Positions 1-9,757 of a stretch of DNA of 64,000 nt are shown piece by piece; within the stretch, counting starts at the first letter, position 1; every line of letters begins with the position of its first letter. Below the pieces are notes generated by a model. That model was not told where the DNA came from, ran no database searches, and was given only the letters and a program-made list of their open reading frames with translations. The DNA is from Bradyrhizobium sp. 186 (GTDB lineage Bacteria; Pseudomonadota; Alphaproteobacteria; Rhizobiales; Xanthobacteraceae), in assembly GCF_023101685.1 (NCBI RefSeq), contig NZ_CP082164.1:4588001-4652000 (forward strand), given 5' to 3'. Position numbers and translations under genes: made by a program.

Positions 1-245
1 CGCCGCCAGGAGAACAGTCGTGTGCCGCAGCGCTTGCAGAACACGCGGTCGATGTTCTCGGACGACGCATAGCGCCCGGTGTCGCCCTCGACGGTTAACG
101 CGGTCTGGTCGAACTGCGCACGGGCGAAGAAGGGCGAGCCCATCGCCTTCTGGCAGTTGCGGCAATGGCAGACGCGGACGTTGAGCGGCTCACCCTCGGC
201 CTTGAACCGCACCGCGCCGCACAGGCATCCGCCTTCCCGGATCAT
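1..245 (-). CDS. GFA-family (glutathione-dependent formaldehyde-activating-like) Zn protein, C-terminus cut by window edge
   Basis: About 81 codons are visible; the rest lies beyond the left edge. Reading from the ATG at 245 gives the GFA/Mss4-like zinc fold: GGCLCGAVRF at residues 5-14, CHCRNCQ at 26-32 and a later FCKRCGTRL. These cysteines bind structural and catalytic zinc in GFA proteins. Members often carry no proven activity, so formaldehyde-glutathione chemistry is a family label only. The start lies 3 bp after the stop of the upstream serine hydrolase, so the two are probably one transcript at the end of the dehydratase-SDR operon. Confidence 0.8.
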   Translation of the reverse strand, partial: MIREGGCLCGAVRFKAEGEPLNVRVCHCRNCQKAMGSPFFARAQFDQTALTVEGDTGRYASSENIDRVFCKRCGTRLFSWR

Positions 246-248
246 GGC

Positions 249-1406
249 TCAGGCCACCCGCCATTCGCCGACCTGGCGCGCCATGGTCCAGTTGAGCTCA
301 TCGAGATCACCGTCCATCTTCGTATTCGCGCGCCTCGTGTTGGTGAAGGCAGCCCAGCAGAAGCCGCCATGGGTGCGGACCGCGATGGTGCTGGTGCCCG
401 GCAGGCTGCCATTGTGCCACCAATTGTCGAACTTGTTGATGCAGAAGCCCTTGGCATAGTCCGGGCTGTAGCTGGGCGCGATGGTCATGACCTGGATGGT
501 GCGCGGCCGCAGGATGTTCGCTGGCCTGGCGTAGCCGTCGACATGCATCAGGAACTGCACGAGGTCGGTCGGCGTGGCGATCCAGCCGCCGTGGGAATCC
601 ATTCGCCTCACGTCCATGTCGTACGGGCTTTCGCCGCGGCTGTAATAGGCGACCTCGCCGGCCTGGCGCTGGTCGCGCGTGTTGCCCGCGATCGTCATGT
701 CGGTAACGCCGCAACGGGCGAGCACCTCGGCGCGGACGTGCTCGGCATAGGCCTGGCCGGTGAGCTTCTCGATGATCCGCCCCACCACGCAATAGCCGAA
801 ATTGGAGTAGGCGTAGCCCTGGCCTGGCGGGCGGTCCAGCGGCCGGTTGGCCAGCGTCCAACTGATCAATTGCGCACGGTCCATCCGCGGATGCGTGAAC
901 ATGGGATCGCGGTTGTCGTTGCTCCAGCCGCCCGCGGTGTGCGTCAGCAGGTGCTCGAGCGTGATCTGGTCGATGCCGGCAGAATAGGGCGGCTGGCCAT
1001 AATCGGTGCCGAGGATCGCGCCGGGGCCGAAGACGCGGTCCGCCAGCTTGACGCGGTTCTCCTCGATCAGGCGGAAGATCGTGACGGAGGTGATCATCTT
1101 GCTGACGCTGGCGATCCGGAACAGGTGCCGCGGCGTCGCCGCTTCGTTTTGCTCGCGATCGGCAAGACCGAAGGCGTCCTGATGGACGACCGTGCCGGCA
1201 TAGCCGATCGCAAAGGAGAACGCCGGCACGTCATATTTGTCCATGAAGGCACGCGCCAGCCTCGCCATCGCCGCGCGCTCGGCTGACGACGGCGGGCGTA
1301 TGCTCGCCGGATTGGGCGCCAGTTGTGCGAGCGCGCCGCGCGGAAGCAGCGGCAGCGCGCATGCGCCCGCTGCGAGTTTTACGATATCCCGACGCCCAAG
1401 CTTCAT
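249..1406 (-). CDS. Tat-exported serine hydrolase, beta-lactamase class C / penicillin-binding-like family
   Basis: 385 aa from the ATG at 1406; an in-frame extension to 1526 would put 40 unlikely residues before the signal peptide. The N-terminus GRRDIVKLAAG followed by a hydrophobic stretch to ALAQ (about residue 28) is a twin-arginine signal. The active-site triad of the family is seen: SVSK (S100, K103), YSN (Y200-N202) and HNG (331-333, the KTG equivalent). Such proteins are usually periplasmic esterases, amidases or D-aminopeptidases rather than true beta-lactamases. It sits at the distal end of the sugar-acid operon, 28 bp after an SDR, so it might release a substrate from an ester or lactone; that role is inference. 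Confidence 0.85.
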   Translation of the reverse strand: MKLGRRDIVKLAAGACALPLLPRGALAQLAPNPASIRPPSSAERAAMARLARAFMDKYDVPAFSFAIGYAGTVVHQDAFGLADREQNEAATPRHLFRIASVSKMITSVTIFRLIEENRVKLADRVFGPGAILGTDYGQPPYSAGIDQITLEHLLTHTAGGWSNDNRDPMFTHPRMDRAQLISWTLANRPLDRPPGQGYAYSNFGYCVVGRIIEKLTGQAYAEHVRAEVLARCGVTDMTIAGNTRDQRQAGEVAYYSRGESPYDMDVRRMDSHGGWIATPTDLVQFLMHVDGYARPANILRPRTIQVMTIAPSYSPDYAKGFCINKFDNWWHNGSLPGTSTIAVRTHGGFCWAAFTNTRRANTKMDGDLDELNWTMARQVGEWRVA

Positions 1407-1434
1407 GGTCCGCCCCCCTCGGGCGCCCAAGGTC

Positions 1435-2181
1435 TCAATAGGTCGCCCGGCCACCGGAAATATCAAACACAGCACCGGTGGAGAAGGCACAATCTTCTGA
1501 TGCGAGCCAGGCCACCATCGCCGCAAGCTCCTCGACCAGCACGAAGCGGCCCTTGGGGATTTTCGAGAGCATGAAGTCGATATGCTGCTGCGTCATCTGG
1601 TCGAAGATCGCGGTTTTCGCCGCCGCCGGCGTCACCGCATTCACCAGGATGTCGTGCGCGGCGAGCTCCTTGCCGAGCGATTTCGTCAGTGCGATCAGGC
1701 CGGCCTTGGAGGCCGAGTAGTGCGACGCGTTCGGATTGCCTTCCTTGCCGGCGATGGAGGCGATGTTCACGATCCGCCCGTATTTCTGCTTGAGCATCGC
1801 GGGCACGACCGCCTTGCAGCAGATGAAGGGACCGTCGAGGTTGATGCGCAGCACCTTGCGCCATTCCTCGAGATCGGTTTCCCAGACCGGCTTGTTGATG
1901 CCGGCAATACCGGCATTGTTGACGAGGATGTCGATCTTACCGAAGGCGGCAAGCGTCGCATCGCGTGCCTGTTCGACGCCAGCGGTGTCGGTGATGTCGA
2001 CCTTGAAGACGCGGACGTCGCCGCCGATCTCCTTCGCCGTCTTTTCGGCAAGCGCGGCGTCAAAGTCCCAGATCGCGACCTTGGCGCCGGAAGCGACAAA
2101 GCGCTGGGTGATGGCGCGGCCAAAACCCTGCGCGCCGCCGGTGACGATGGCGACGCGGCCGTTGAGATCGATCTTGTTCAT
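1435..2181 (-). CDS. SDR-family NAD(P)-dependent dehydrogenase, sugar or sugar-acid type
   Basis: 248 aa classical short-chain dehydrogenase. The cofactor motif TGGAQGFG is at 14-21, NNAG at 88-91, and the catalytic residues are N114, S142, Y155 and K159. An acidic residue after beta-strand 2 (WDFD, 38-41) favours NAD over NADP. Annotation pipelines would call it 3-oxoacyl-ACP reductase, but the setting (second SDR, aldonate dehydratase, LacI regulator) points to oxidation of a free sugar or keto-acid. It lies 20 bp after the other SDR in a minus-strand operon. Exact substrate not determinable. Confidence 0.85.
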   Translation of the reverse strand: MNKIDLNGRVAIVTGGAQGFGRAITQRFVASGAKVAIWDFDAALAEKTAKEIGGDVRVFKVDITDTAGVEQARDATLAAFGKIDILVNNAGIAGINKPVWETDLEEWRKVLRINLDGPFICCKAVVPAMLKQKYGRIVNIASIAGKEGNPNASHYSASKAGLIALTKSLGKELAAHDILVNAVTPAAAKTAIFDQMTQQHIDFMLSKIPKGRFVLVEELAAMVAWLASEDCAFSTGAVFDISGGRATY

Positions 2182-2201
2182 GAGGTCTGATCCCTTGGAC
2201 G

Positions 2202-2933
2202 TCAGAGCATGTAACCGCCGTCGACGACGAGGTCGACGCCGGTGGTAAACGCGCTTTCGTCACTGCCGAGATAGACCGCCATCGACGCGATTTCGTCTGC
2301 GGTGCCGAGCCGGCCCATCTTCTGGCGGGAGACGAACATCTCCTTGCCCTGGGGCCCCTGGGCGGCGGCGCGGTCGAGCATCGAGGGGGTCTCGACGGTG
2401 CCGGGGCAGATGCTGTTGCAGCGGATGCCTTGCGTGATGAAGTCGAGCGCAACCGCGCGCGTCAGCAGCGACACCGCGGCTTTGGATGCGCTGTAGGCAT
2501 AACGGTTGGCCGGCGGCCGCAGCGCCGCGCAGGACGAGATGTTGACAATGCTGCCGCCGCCGCCTGCCAGCATCAGCGGCAGGAATGCTTTGATGGTCCG
2601 GTGCATGGACTTGACGTTGAGGTCGAACGAAAAATCCCAATCCTCTTCCGAGCAGTCCAGGATGGTCCCGTGGTGCACGAAGCCCGCCGCATTGAGCAGG
2701 ATGTCGATCTTGCCGATGCGCTTGGCAAAGGCGTTGACGTCGGCGGTGTTGCGAACGTCGAGCTTTGCCGTCTCGGCGATGCCTTCCTTGGTCAGGCTGG
2801 CGATGCCGCTTTCATTGATGTCGGTAGCGATCACGGTTGCGCCTTCACGCGCGAAGGCAATTGCGCATGCGCGCCCGATGCCTGCCGCAGCAGCCGTGAC
2901 AACAGCGCGCTTTCCCTTGAGGCGGTCTGTCAT
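2202..2933 (-). CDS. SDR dehydrogenase resembling 2-keto-3-deoxy-L-fuconate / DHRS6-type enzymes
   Basis: 243 aa SDR with an unusual glycine motif TAAAAGIG (13-20, the first glycines replaced by alanine), as in 2-keto-3-deoxy-L-fuconate dehydrogenase and DHRS6-like proteins. D38 after beta-2 indicates NAD. Active site: S133/S134, Y147, K151. Stretches such as CSEEDWDF (94-101) and the ICPGTV motif match my memory of that subfamily closely. A good ribosome site (AGGAG) lies upstream of 2933. Placed right after the aldonate dehydratase, it would suit oxidation of a 2-keto-3-deoxy acid, giving a non-phosphorylating branch; this is inference from family and position. Confidence 0.85.
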   Translation of the reverse strand: MTDRLKGKRAVVTAAAAGIGRACAIAFAREGATVIATDINESGIASLTKEGIAETAKLDVRNTADVNAFAKRIGKIDILLNAAGFVHHGTILDCSEEDWDFSFDLNVKSMHRTIKAFLPLMLAGGGGSIVNISSCAALRPPANRYAYSASKAAVSLLTRAVALDFITQGIRCNSICPGTVETPSMLDRAAAQGPQGKEMFVSRQKMGRLGTADEIASMAVYLGSDESAFTTGVDLVVDGGYML

Positions 2934-2958
2934 GTTCTTGTTCTCCTTTATTTGCTGT

Positions 2959-3058
2959 CGTCAGTCCGGGGCGCGACGTAGTCGCGAGCCCGGAATCCAT
3001 AACCACGATCGGGAGTATGGATTCCGGGCCTGCGCCTCGCGGCGCATCCCGGAATGAC
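2959..3058. repeat. Dispersed palindromic repeat, family A (copy 1)
   Basis: About 100 bp imperfect palindrome between the dehydratase and SDR genes. Inner arms read CCCGGAATCCAT and ATGGATTCCGGG; the outer right end is CCCGGAATGAC. Related copies are at 16291-16392, 19458-19538 and 48720-48846. It sits inside an operon and would fold into a large hairpin in the transcript. Confidence 0.85.
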
Positions 3059-3066
3059 AATCGTTG

Positions 3067-4896
3067 TTAGTGATTATCCCGCGCGACGCCAAACGTGCCC
3101 GCGACGTTCTGGTAGCGCGTGGCGAGCTCCATGCAGGCGCCGGTCGATTGCTGGCCGACGGTGTTGCGATAGATCTCCTGCCACGGCGTCTGGTTCGGCG
3201 GATGCTTGAAGCCGCCATTGGCCTTCAGCTCGGCGTGGCGCTTCTTCACCTCGTCGTCGGAGATCAGGATGTTGGCGCTGCCCTTGTTGAGGTCGACGCG
3301 CACCTTGTCGCCGGTCTTGAGAATCGCAAGCCCGCCATTGGCAGCGGCTTCCGGCGAGGCGTTGAGGATCGAGGGCGAGCCTGAGGTGCCGGACTGGCGG
3401 CCGTCGCCGATGCAGGGCAGGGAGTGGATGCCGCGTTTGATCAGCGCCGCCGGCGGCTGCATGTTCACGACCTCGGCGCCGCCGGGATAACCGATCGGTC
3501 CGGTGCCGCGGATGAACAGCACGCAGCGCTCGTCGATGTCGAGCGCGGCATCGTCGATGCGCGCGTGGTAGTCCTCCGGTCCCTCGAACACGATGGCGCG
3601 GCCCTCGAAGGCGTTGAGGTCCTTCGGGTTGCTGAGATAGCGGTCGCGAAACTCCTTGGAGATCACGCTGGTCTTCATGATCGCGGAATCGAACAAATTG
3701 CCCTTCAGCACCAGGAAGCCGGCGTCCTTCACCAGCGGCTTGTCGTAAGCCCAGATCACGTCGTTGTCGGGTTTGGGCGCATTGGCGCAGTTCTCGCCGA
3801 TGCCGCGACCGTTCACCGTGACCGCGTCTTCATGGATGCGCTTGTGCTGCATCAGTTCGCGGACCACGGCCGGCACGCCGCCGGCGCGGTGAAACTCCTC
3901 GCCGAGATAGAAGCCGGCCGGCTGCATGTTCACCAGCAGCGGCACGTCGTGGCCGAATTTCTGCCAGTCGTCGATCGTGAGCTCGACGCCGATATGGCGC
4001 GCCAGCGCGTTGATGTGGATCGGCGCGTTGGTCGAGCCGCCGATCGCCGAGTTGATCACGATGCAGTTCTCGAACGCCTTGCGGGTCAGGATGTCCGAAG
4101 GCTTCAAGTCCTCCCAGACCATCTCGACGATGCGCTTGCCCGTCTCGTAGGCGATCTGCCCGCGCTCGCGATAGGGCGCCGGGATCGCTGCGCATCCGGG
4201 CAGCGAGAAGCCGAGCGCTTCCGCAAGTCCGTTCATGGTCGAGGCGGTGCCCATGGTGTTGCAATGCCCGACCGACGGAGCGGACGAGGCCACGATCTCC
4301 ATAAACTCCTCATAGTCGATCTCGCCCGCGGCGAGCCGCTCGCGCGACTTCCAGACGATGGTGCCCGAGCCCGTGCGCTCGCCGGCATGCCAGCCGTTGA
4401 GCATTGGGCCGCCCGACAGCACGATGGCGGGCAGGTTCACGGTCGCGGCGGCCATCATGCAGGCGGGCGTGGTCTTGTCGCAGCCGGTGGTCAGCACCAC
4501 GCCGTCCAGCGGATAACCGTACAGAATCTCGACCAGGCCGAGATAGGCGAGATTGCGATCGAGCGCCGCGGTCGGGCGCTTGCCGGTCTCCTGGATCGGA
4601 TGGGTCGGGAATTCCATCGCGATGCCGCCGGCCTCGCGGATGCCTTCGCGAACCCGGTGCGCGAGCTCGATATGGTGGCGGTTGCAGGGCGACAGGTCGT
4701 TGCCGGTCTGGGCGATGCCGATGATCGGCTTGCCGGACTGGAGTTCGGCGCGGGTGAGACCGTAGTTCAGGTAGCGCTCCATATAGAGCGCGGTCATGCC
4801 CGGATTATGCGGGTTGTTGAACCATTCCTGCGAGCGAAGATGGCGGCGGCTGCCGTTGCTGGCGGGCGCATGCCCGTTGGTCGGCTTTTTTGTCAT
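3067..4896 (-). CDS. IlvD/Edd-family sugar-acid (aldonate) dehydratase, [2Fe-2S] type
   Basis: 609 aa from the ATG at 4896, chosen because GGAGAG lies 4 bp upstream; a start at 4911 has no such site. The family removes water from sugar acids to give 2-keto-3-deoxy acids (pentonate/hexonate branch) or from dihydroxy acids. Three cysteines, C71, C139 and C212, are placed as the iron-sulfur ligands of L-arabinonate and D-xylonate dehydratases (spacing 68 and 73). [13 protein letters not shown] in the C-terminal part is the active-site serine loop. The neighbourhood (LacI regulator, ABC importer, KDG kinase, KDPG aldolase) argues for a sugar acid rather than branched-chain amino acid synthesis. 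Substrate chain length unknown. Confidence 0.9.
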   Translation of the reverse strand: MTKKPTNGHAPASNGSRRHLRSQEWFNNPHNPGMTALYMERYLNYGLTRAELQSGKPIIGIAQTGNDLSPCNRHHIELAHRVREGIREAGGIAMEFPTHPIQETGKRPTAALDRNLAYLGLVEILYGYPLDGVVLTTGCDKTTPACMMAAATVNLPAIVLSGGPMLNGWHAGERTGSGTIVWKSRERLAAGEIDYEEFMEIVASSAPSVGHCNTMGTASTMNGLAEALGFSLPGCAAIPAPYRERGQIAYETGKRIVEMVWEDLKPSDILTRKAFENCIVINSAIGGSTNAPIHINALARHIGVELTIDDWQKFGHDVPLLVNMQPAGFYLGEEFHRAGGVPAVVRELMQHKRIHEDAVTVNGRGIGENCANAPKPDNDVIWAYDKPLVKDAGFLVLKGNLFDSAIMKTSVISKEFRDRYLSNPKDLNAFEGRAIVFEGPEDYHARIDDAALDIDERCVLFIRGTGPIGYPGGAEVVNMQPPAALIKRGIHSLPCIGDGRQSGTSGSPSILNASPEAAANGGLAILKTGDKVRVDLNKGSANILISDDEVKKRHAELKANGGFKHPPNQTPWQEIYRNTVGQQSTGACMELATRYQNVAGTFGVARDNH

Positions 4897-5009
4897 TGAT
4901 CTCTCCTGCAATGCAAACGCACTGGCGTCGGTCTTATGGTGTCAGCTTGTGCGATGCCCAGCGGCGCGAGCGATGGCGGCTGGCGGGTCGTTTCCTCACA
5001 AATGCGATA

Positions 5010-6110
5010 CTATTCATGGCCACTTGGTAACGCTACCATTTTGTTCGGCACGCCCGCGCCGGAAACGGCCGGCCTGCTGTCCGAACGCCGCACCGGCGAG
5101 CTCTGGCGCTCGATCACCTTGTAGCCGAGGTCGAGCACAGGTTGTTCCGGGCGCCGCCCTTCGATCGCATCGATCAGCATGGTGGCGGCCGTCCGGCCCA
5201 TCTCGTAGCGGTTGGTGCGCACGCTGGTCAGGGTGGGGACGGCGGAGGCCATGAATTCGAGGTCGTTGAATCCGATGATGGCGATCTGGTCGGGTACCGG
5301 GATCTCGCGGCGGCGGCATTCGAACAGCACACCGAGCGCCAGGTCGTCATTGGCGCAGAACACCGAGTCGATATCGGGCGACTTGGCCAGCAGATCGGCG
5401 AACAGCGCGCCGCCGAGCGTGACGGAGGTCGGCGTGCCGGTGGCAACGATCAAGCGTTGGTCGAACAGACCCGCATCCTTCATGGCGGCCTGATAGCCGT
5501 CGAGCCGCCGCTGCACCCGCGGGTCCATGCGCGCGCCGACGAATCCGATCTTTCGGTGACCCTGCTCGAACAGGTGCGCAATCGCCGCGCGAGCTGCATC
5601 ATAGTGCGAAAAGCCGATCATCATGTCGACCGGATTGGGCCCTATCTCCATGATTTGCACGATCGGGCAGTCGGCGGCCTCCAACATCGCGTGCGATTCC
5701 GCGGTCTGGTCGATGCCGGTGACGATCAGCCCGGCCGGCTTCTGCGCAAGAAACAGGCGCAGCAGTTTCTCCTCCTGGAGGATACTGTAGCGTGTGTTGG
5801 ACAACTGGATCGAGTAACGGCTGTTCTCGGATGCATCATAGATGCCGCGCAGCACGTCGGAGAACACGTTGTTGGTCAGGGACGGGATCAGCACGCCGAT
5901 CACCTCGGTGCGGTGCGAGGCCAGCGCCCGTGCGGCGAGGTTCGGCACATAGCCGAGCTCCTTGGCGGCGCTTTCGACCCGCGTCCGCTTGGCGACCGAC
6001 AGCGCCTCGGGATTGCGAAAGAAGCGGGAGGCGGTGATCGGGCTGACGCCGGCGAGCTCGGCGACTTCCGCCAGCCGGATTTTGCCTGACTTGGTGCGCT
6101 TTCGACCCAT
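5010..6110 (-). CDS. LacI-family transcriptional regulator of the sugar-acid region
   Basis: 366 aa. The N-terminal helix-turn-helix has the LacI signature (RLAEVAELAGVSPITASR, about 12-29), followed by the hinge helix (AARALASHRT) and a periplasmic-binding-like effector domain. It lies between the leftward dehydratase-SDR operon and the rightward importer-kinase-aldolase operon, and LacI-like palindromes occur on both sides, so it very likely controls both and itself. The effector is probably a pathway sugar acid or keto-deoxy intermediate. The end of the coding region (residues MVALP) is itself the operator-like sequence at 5025-5038. Confidence 0.9.
   Translation of the reverse strand: MGRKRTKSGKIRLAEVAELAGVSPITASRFFRNPEALSVAKRTRVESAAKELGYVPNLAARALASHRTEVIGVLIPSLTNNVFSDVLRGIYDASENSRYSIQLSNTRYSILQEEKLLRLFLAQKPAGLIVTGIDQTAESHAMLEAADCPIVQIMEIGPNPVDMMIGFSHYDAARAAIAHLFEQGHRKIGFVGARMDPRVQRRLDGYQAAMKDAGLFDQRLIVATGTPTSVTLGGALFADLLAKSPDIDSVFCANDDLALGVLFECRRREIPVPDQIAIIGFNDLEFMASAVPTLTSVRTNRYEMGRTAATMLIDAIEGRRPEQPVLDLGYKVIERQSSPVRRSDSRPAVSGAGVPNKMVALPSGHE
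5025..5038. promoter_or_regulatory. Putative LacI-type operator, inside the 3' end of the lacI gene
   Basis: TGGTAACGCTACCA: 5-bp perfect arms TGGTA/TACCA around a central CG, the usual shape of LacI-family operators. It lies about 130 bp upstream of the dehydratase start and within the last codons of the regulator gene. A related site is at 6153-6166. Confidence 0.6.
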
Positions 6111-6151
6111 TTGTTGCTCTTAACACAGTCACTCCCGCAAACAAAGGAACG

Positions 6152-6180
6152 TTGACAGCGCTACCAGCAACGACTAACCA
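6152..6180 (+). promoter_or_regulatory. Putative promoter overlapped by a second LacI-type operator
   Basis: TTGACA at 6152-6157, a 17-bp spacer and TAACCA at 6175-6180 form a plausible promoter for the importer operon, although the -10 is weak. The spacer region holds TGACAGCGCTACCA (6153-6166), matching 11 of 14 bases of the site at 5025. This lies in the 203-bp divergent gap between lacI and the ATPase gene. Confidence 0.45.
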
Positions 6181-6313
6181 AAGAGAAATTGCCAAAACCG
6201 CGCAAACTGCCGACAATGTTGCTCGATAAGATCGGGCTTCGATCGGTGAAGTCTGAAAAAACAAGACGGTGGCGGCGCGACAGTTGCGTCGTCGAGTCGA
6301 AGGAGGGAGCTAG

Positions 6314-7375
<1,062 letters not shown>

Positions 7376-7424
7376 CGACGTAAAAAACCAACCAATACAA
7401 ATATAAAAAATCAGGGAGAGAACG

Positions 7425-8738
7425 ATGAGCGATTTCAACAGGCGTAGTGTGCTCAAAGCTGGCCTGGGCGGCGCAGCGTTGCTGGCTGGCCCAGGCATCG
7501 TCCCGGTCCGTGCGGCGGAGTGGACCAACGTGCCGGAGCCGAACGCCTCCATCCGCGTCTTGCGCTGGAAGCAGTTCATCCAGGCCGAGTTCGACAAGTT
7601 CGCCGAGCAGACCAAGAAGTTCTCCGAAAAGACCGGCGTCAAGGTGAAGCTGGAAGCCGAGAGCTGGGAAGACATCCGGCCGAAGGCCGCGGTTGCCGCC
7701 AATGTCGGCGCCGGTCCCGACCTCATCCTCGGCACGCTCGACGATCCCCACAAATTCCCGGAGAAGCTGATCGACATGACTGACGTCGCCGATTATCTCG
7801 GCGCCCAGTATGGCGGCTGGTATCCGGTCGCCGAGAAGTACGGCAAGAAGGGCAATAGCTGGATCGCCATTCCGCAGGGTGCGACCGGCGGCTGCATGAA
7901 TTACCGCGTCAGCCACATGAAGGCTGCGGGCTTCGAGCAATTCCCCAAGGACACGGCCGGCTTCCTCAAGCTCTGCCAGGCCCTGAAGAAGAACAATACC
8001 CCGGCTGGCTTCGCGCTGGGTCACGCCACGGGCGATGCCAACGGCTGGTGCCAGTGGGCGCTGTGGTCGCATGGCGGCAAGGTCGTCAACGAAAAGAACG
8101 AGGTCGTGATCGACTCGCCGGAAACGATCGCGGCGCTCGAATACGTCAAGCAGCTCTATGAAACCTTCATCCCCGGCGTGCTGTCGTGGAATGACTCCAA
8201 CAACAACAAGGCGTTCCTGAACGGCGAGCTCAGCCTGACGCTGAACGGCATCTCGATCTGGACCGTCGGCAAGAACTCCACGGATCCGAAGCAGCAGGAG
8301 ATCGCCAAGGACATGGATCACGCGCCGATGCCGATCGGTCCCGTCGGCGTGTCGACCGAGCAGCAGAACGTGCTGGTCGCCTACGGCTACAAGCACTCCA
8401 AATATCCCAAGGCGGTGAAAGAATACATCAAGTTCATGTGGGACAAGGAGAACTACGACGCCTGGGAGGTCGCCTCCAATGGCTACGTGTCGCCGCCGCT
8501 GCCGGCCTATAACGACAACCCGGTCTGGACCTCTGACCCGAAGATCACGCCGTACCGTGACTGCCTGAAGCGCTGCCGCGACAACGGCTTTGCCGGCGAT
8601 CTCGGCTACGCCTCCGCCGCCGTGATGGGCGACTTCGTCGTCGTCGACATGTTCGCCGAGGCGGCCTCGGGATCGGCGACGCCGAAGCAGGCGGCAGCGC
8701 GCGCCGCCGAGCGCGCCAAGCGCTACTATCAGGTCTGA
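7425..8738 (+). CDS. ABC sugar importer extracellular binding protein, Tat-exported
   Basis: 437 aa solute-binding protein of the family-1 (maltose/glycerol-phosphate-like) class. The signal NRRSVLKAG plus a hydrophobic run ending at VRAA (about residue 30) is a twin-arginine signal, as in many rhizobial sugar-binding proteins. The lysine-rich tail with AARAAERAKRYYQV is typical of the family C-terminus. A ribosome site (AGGGAGAG) precedes the ATG. It delivers the substrate to the permeases encoded after a strong stem-loop. The ligand is not readable from sequence; context suggests a sugar, sugar acid or polyol. Confidence 0.93.
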   Translation: MSDFNRRSVLKAGLGGAALLAGPGIVPVRAAEWTNVPEPNASIRVLRWKQFIQAEFDKFAEQTKKFSEKTGVKVKLEAESWEDIRPKAAVAANVGAGPDLILGTLDDPHKFPEKLIDMTDVADYLGAQYGGWYPVAEKYGKKGNSWIAIPQGATGGCMNYRVSHMKAAGFEQFPKDTAGFLKLCQALKKNNTPAGFALGHATGDANGWCQWALWSHGGKVVNEKNEVVIDSPETIAALEYVKQLYETFIPGVLSWNDSNNNKAFLNGELSLTLNGISIWTVGKNSTDPKQQEIAKDMDHAPMPIGPVGVSTEQQNVLVAYGYKHSKYPKAVKEYIKFMWDKENYDAWEVASNGYVSPPLPAYNDNPVWTSDPKITPYRDCLKRCRDNGFAGDLGYASAAVMGDFVVVDMFAEAASGSATPKQAAARAAERAKRYYQV

Positions 8739-8749
8739 TTATAGGCACA

Positions 8750-8783
8750 GACGGCGGCGTCCAGCTCACTGGACGCCGCCGTC
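8750..8783 (+). promoter_or_regulatory. Intercistronic stem-loop between binding protein and permease genes
   Basis: A perfect 15-bp stem (8750-8764 pairing with 8769-8783) closes a CTCA loop. It is GC-rich and lacks a U-run, so it looks like a messenger-stabilising or attenuating hairpin, as found after binding-protein genes in other importers, rather than a full terminator. Confidence 0.75.
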
Positions 8784-8807
8784 GTCGTTCCGTAAGGGGA
8801 GTCCGAC

Positions 8808-9755
8808 ATGGCAGTTATGGCCGAGCCCGGCGTCGCGCAGGTCAAGCGCAGCAGCCTCTGGTCCAGAGCATTCGAAAGCCGAAATTTCCTGGGCGCGATG
8901 TTCATGGTGCCGGCGATCACCATCCTCGTGCTGTTTCTGGCTTATCCGCTGGCGCTGGGCTTCTGGCTCGGTATGACGGATACCAAGATCGGCGGTGTCG
9001 GGCGCTTCATCGGCTTCCAGAACTTCGTTTCGCTCTCGAAGGATTCGGTGTTCTGGCTGTCGGTCTTCAACACCATCTTCTACACGGTGTCCGCCAGCAT
9101 CGTGAAATTCGCCATCGGACTTTACCTGGCGCTGCTGCTTAACGAGCGGCTGCCGTTCAAGTCGATGATCAGGGCGATTGTGCTGCTGCCGTTCGTCGTG
9201 CCGACGGTGCTCTCGGCCATCGCGTTCTGGTGGATCTACGACAGCCAGTTCTCGATCATCTCGTGGGTGCTGATGAAGGCCGGCCTGATCACGCGATACA
9301 TCGACTTCCTCGGCGATCCCTGGAACGCGCGCTGGTCGGTGGTCGTCGCCAATATCTGGCGCGGCGTGCCCTTCGTGGCGATCACGCTGCTCGCCGGACT
9401 CCAGACCATCTCGCCCTCGCTCTATGAGGCGGCCAATCTTGACGGCGCGACCAACCTGCAGCGCTTCCGCCACATTACGCTGCCGATGCTATCGCCGATC
9501 ATCGCCGTCGTGATGACATTCTCGGTGCTGATGACCTTCACCGATTTCCAGCTGATCTACACCATCACGCGCGGCGGGCCGATCAACGCCACGCATCTGA
9601 TGGCGACGCTGTCGTTCCAGCGCGCCATCACCGGCGGCAATCTCGGCGAGGGGGCGGCGATCTCGAATGCGATGATCCCGTTCCTGGTCGCGGCGATTCT
9701 GTTGAGCTTCTTCGGACTTCAGCGTTCTCGCTGGCAGCAGGGCGGGAGGGACTGA
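8808..9755 (+). CDS. ABC sugar importer permease, MalF/UgpA type
   Basis: 315 aa inner-membrane protein with about six hydrophobic segments; the first is near residues 28-52. The EAA loop that contacts the ATPase is seen as EAANLDGATNLQRFRHITLP. AAGGGGAG lies a few bases before the ATG at 8808. It pairs with the next permease to form the heterodimeric channel. Its stop is 2 bp before the next start, so the two are translationally close. Confidence 0.93.
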   Translation: MAVMAEPGVAQVKRSSLWSRAFESRNFLGAMFMVPAITILVLFLAYPLALGFWLGMTDTKIGGVGRFIGFQNFVSLSKDSVFWLSVFNTIFYTVSASIVKFAIGLYLALLLNERLPFKSMIRAIVLLPFVVPTVLSAIAFWWIYDSQFSIISWVLMKAGLITRYIDFLGDPWNARWSVVVANIWRGVPFVAITLLAGLQTISPSLYEAANLDGATNLQRFRHITLPMLSPIIAVVMTFSVLMTFTDFQLIYTITRGGPINATHLMATLSFQRAITGGNLGEGAAISNAMIPFLVAAILLSFFGLQRSRWQQGGRD

Positions 9756-9757
9756 TC

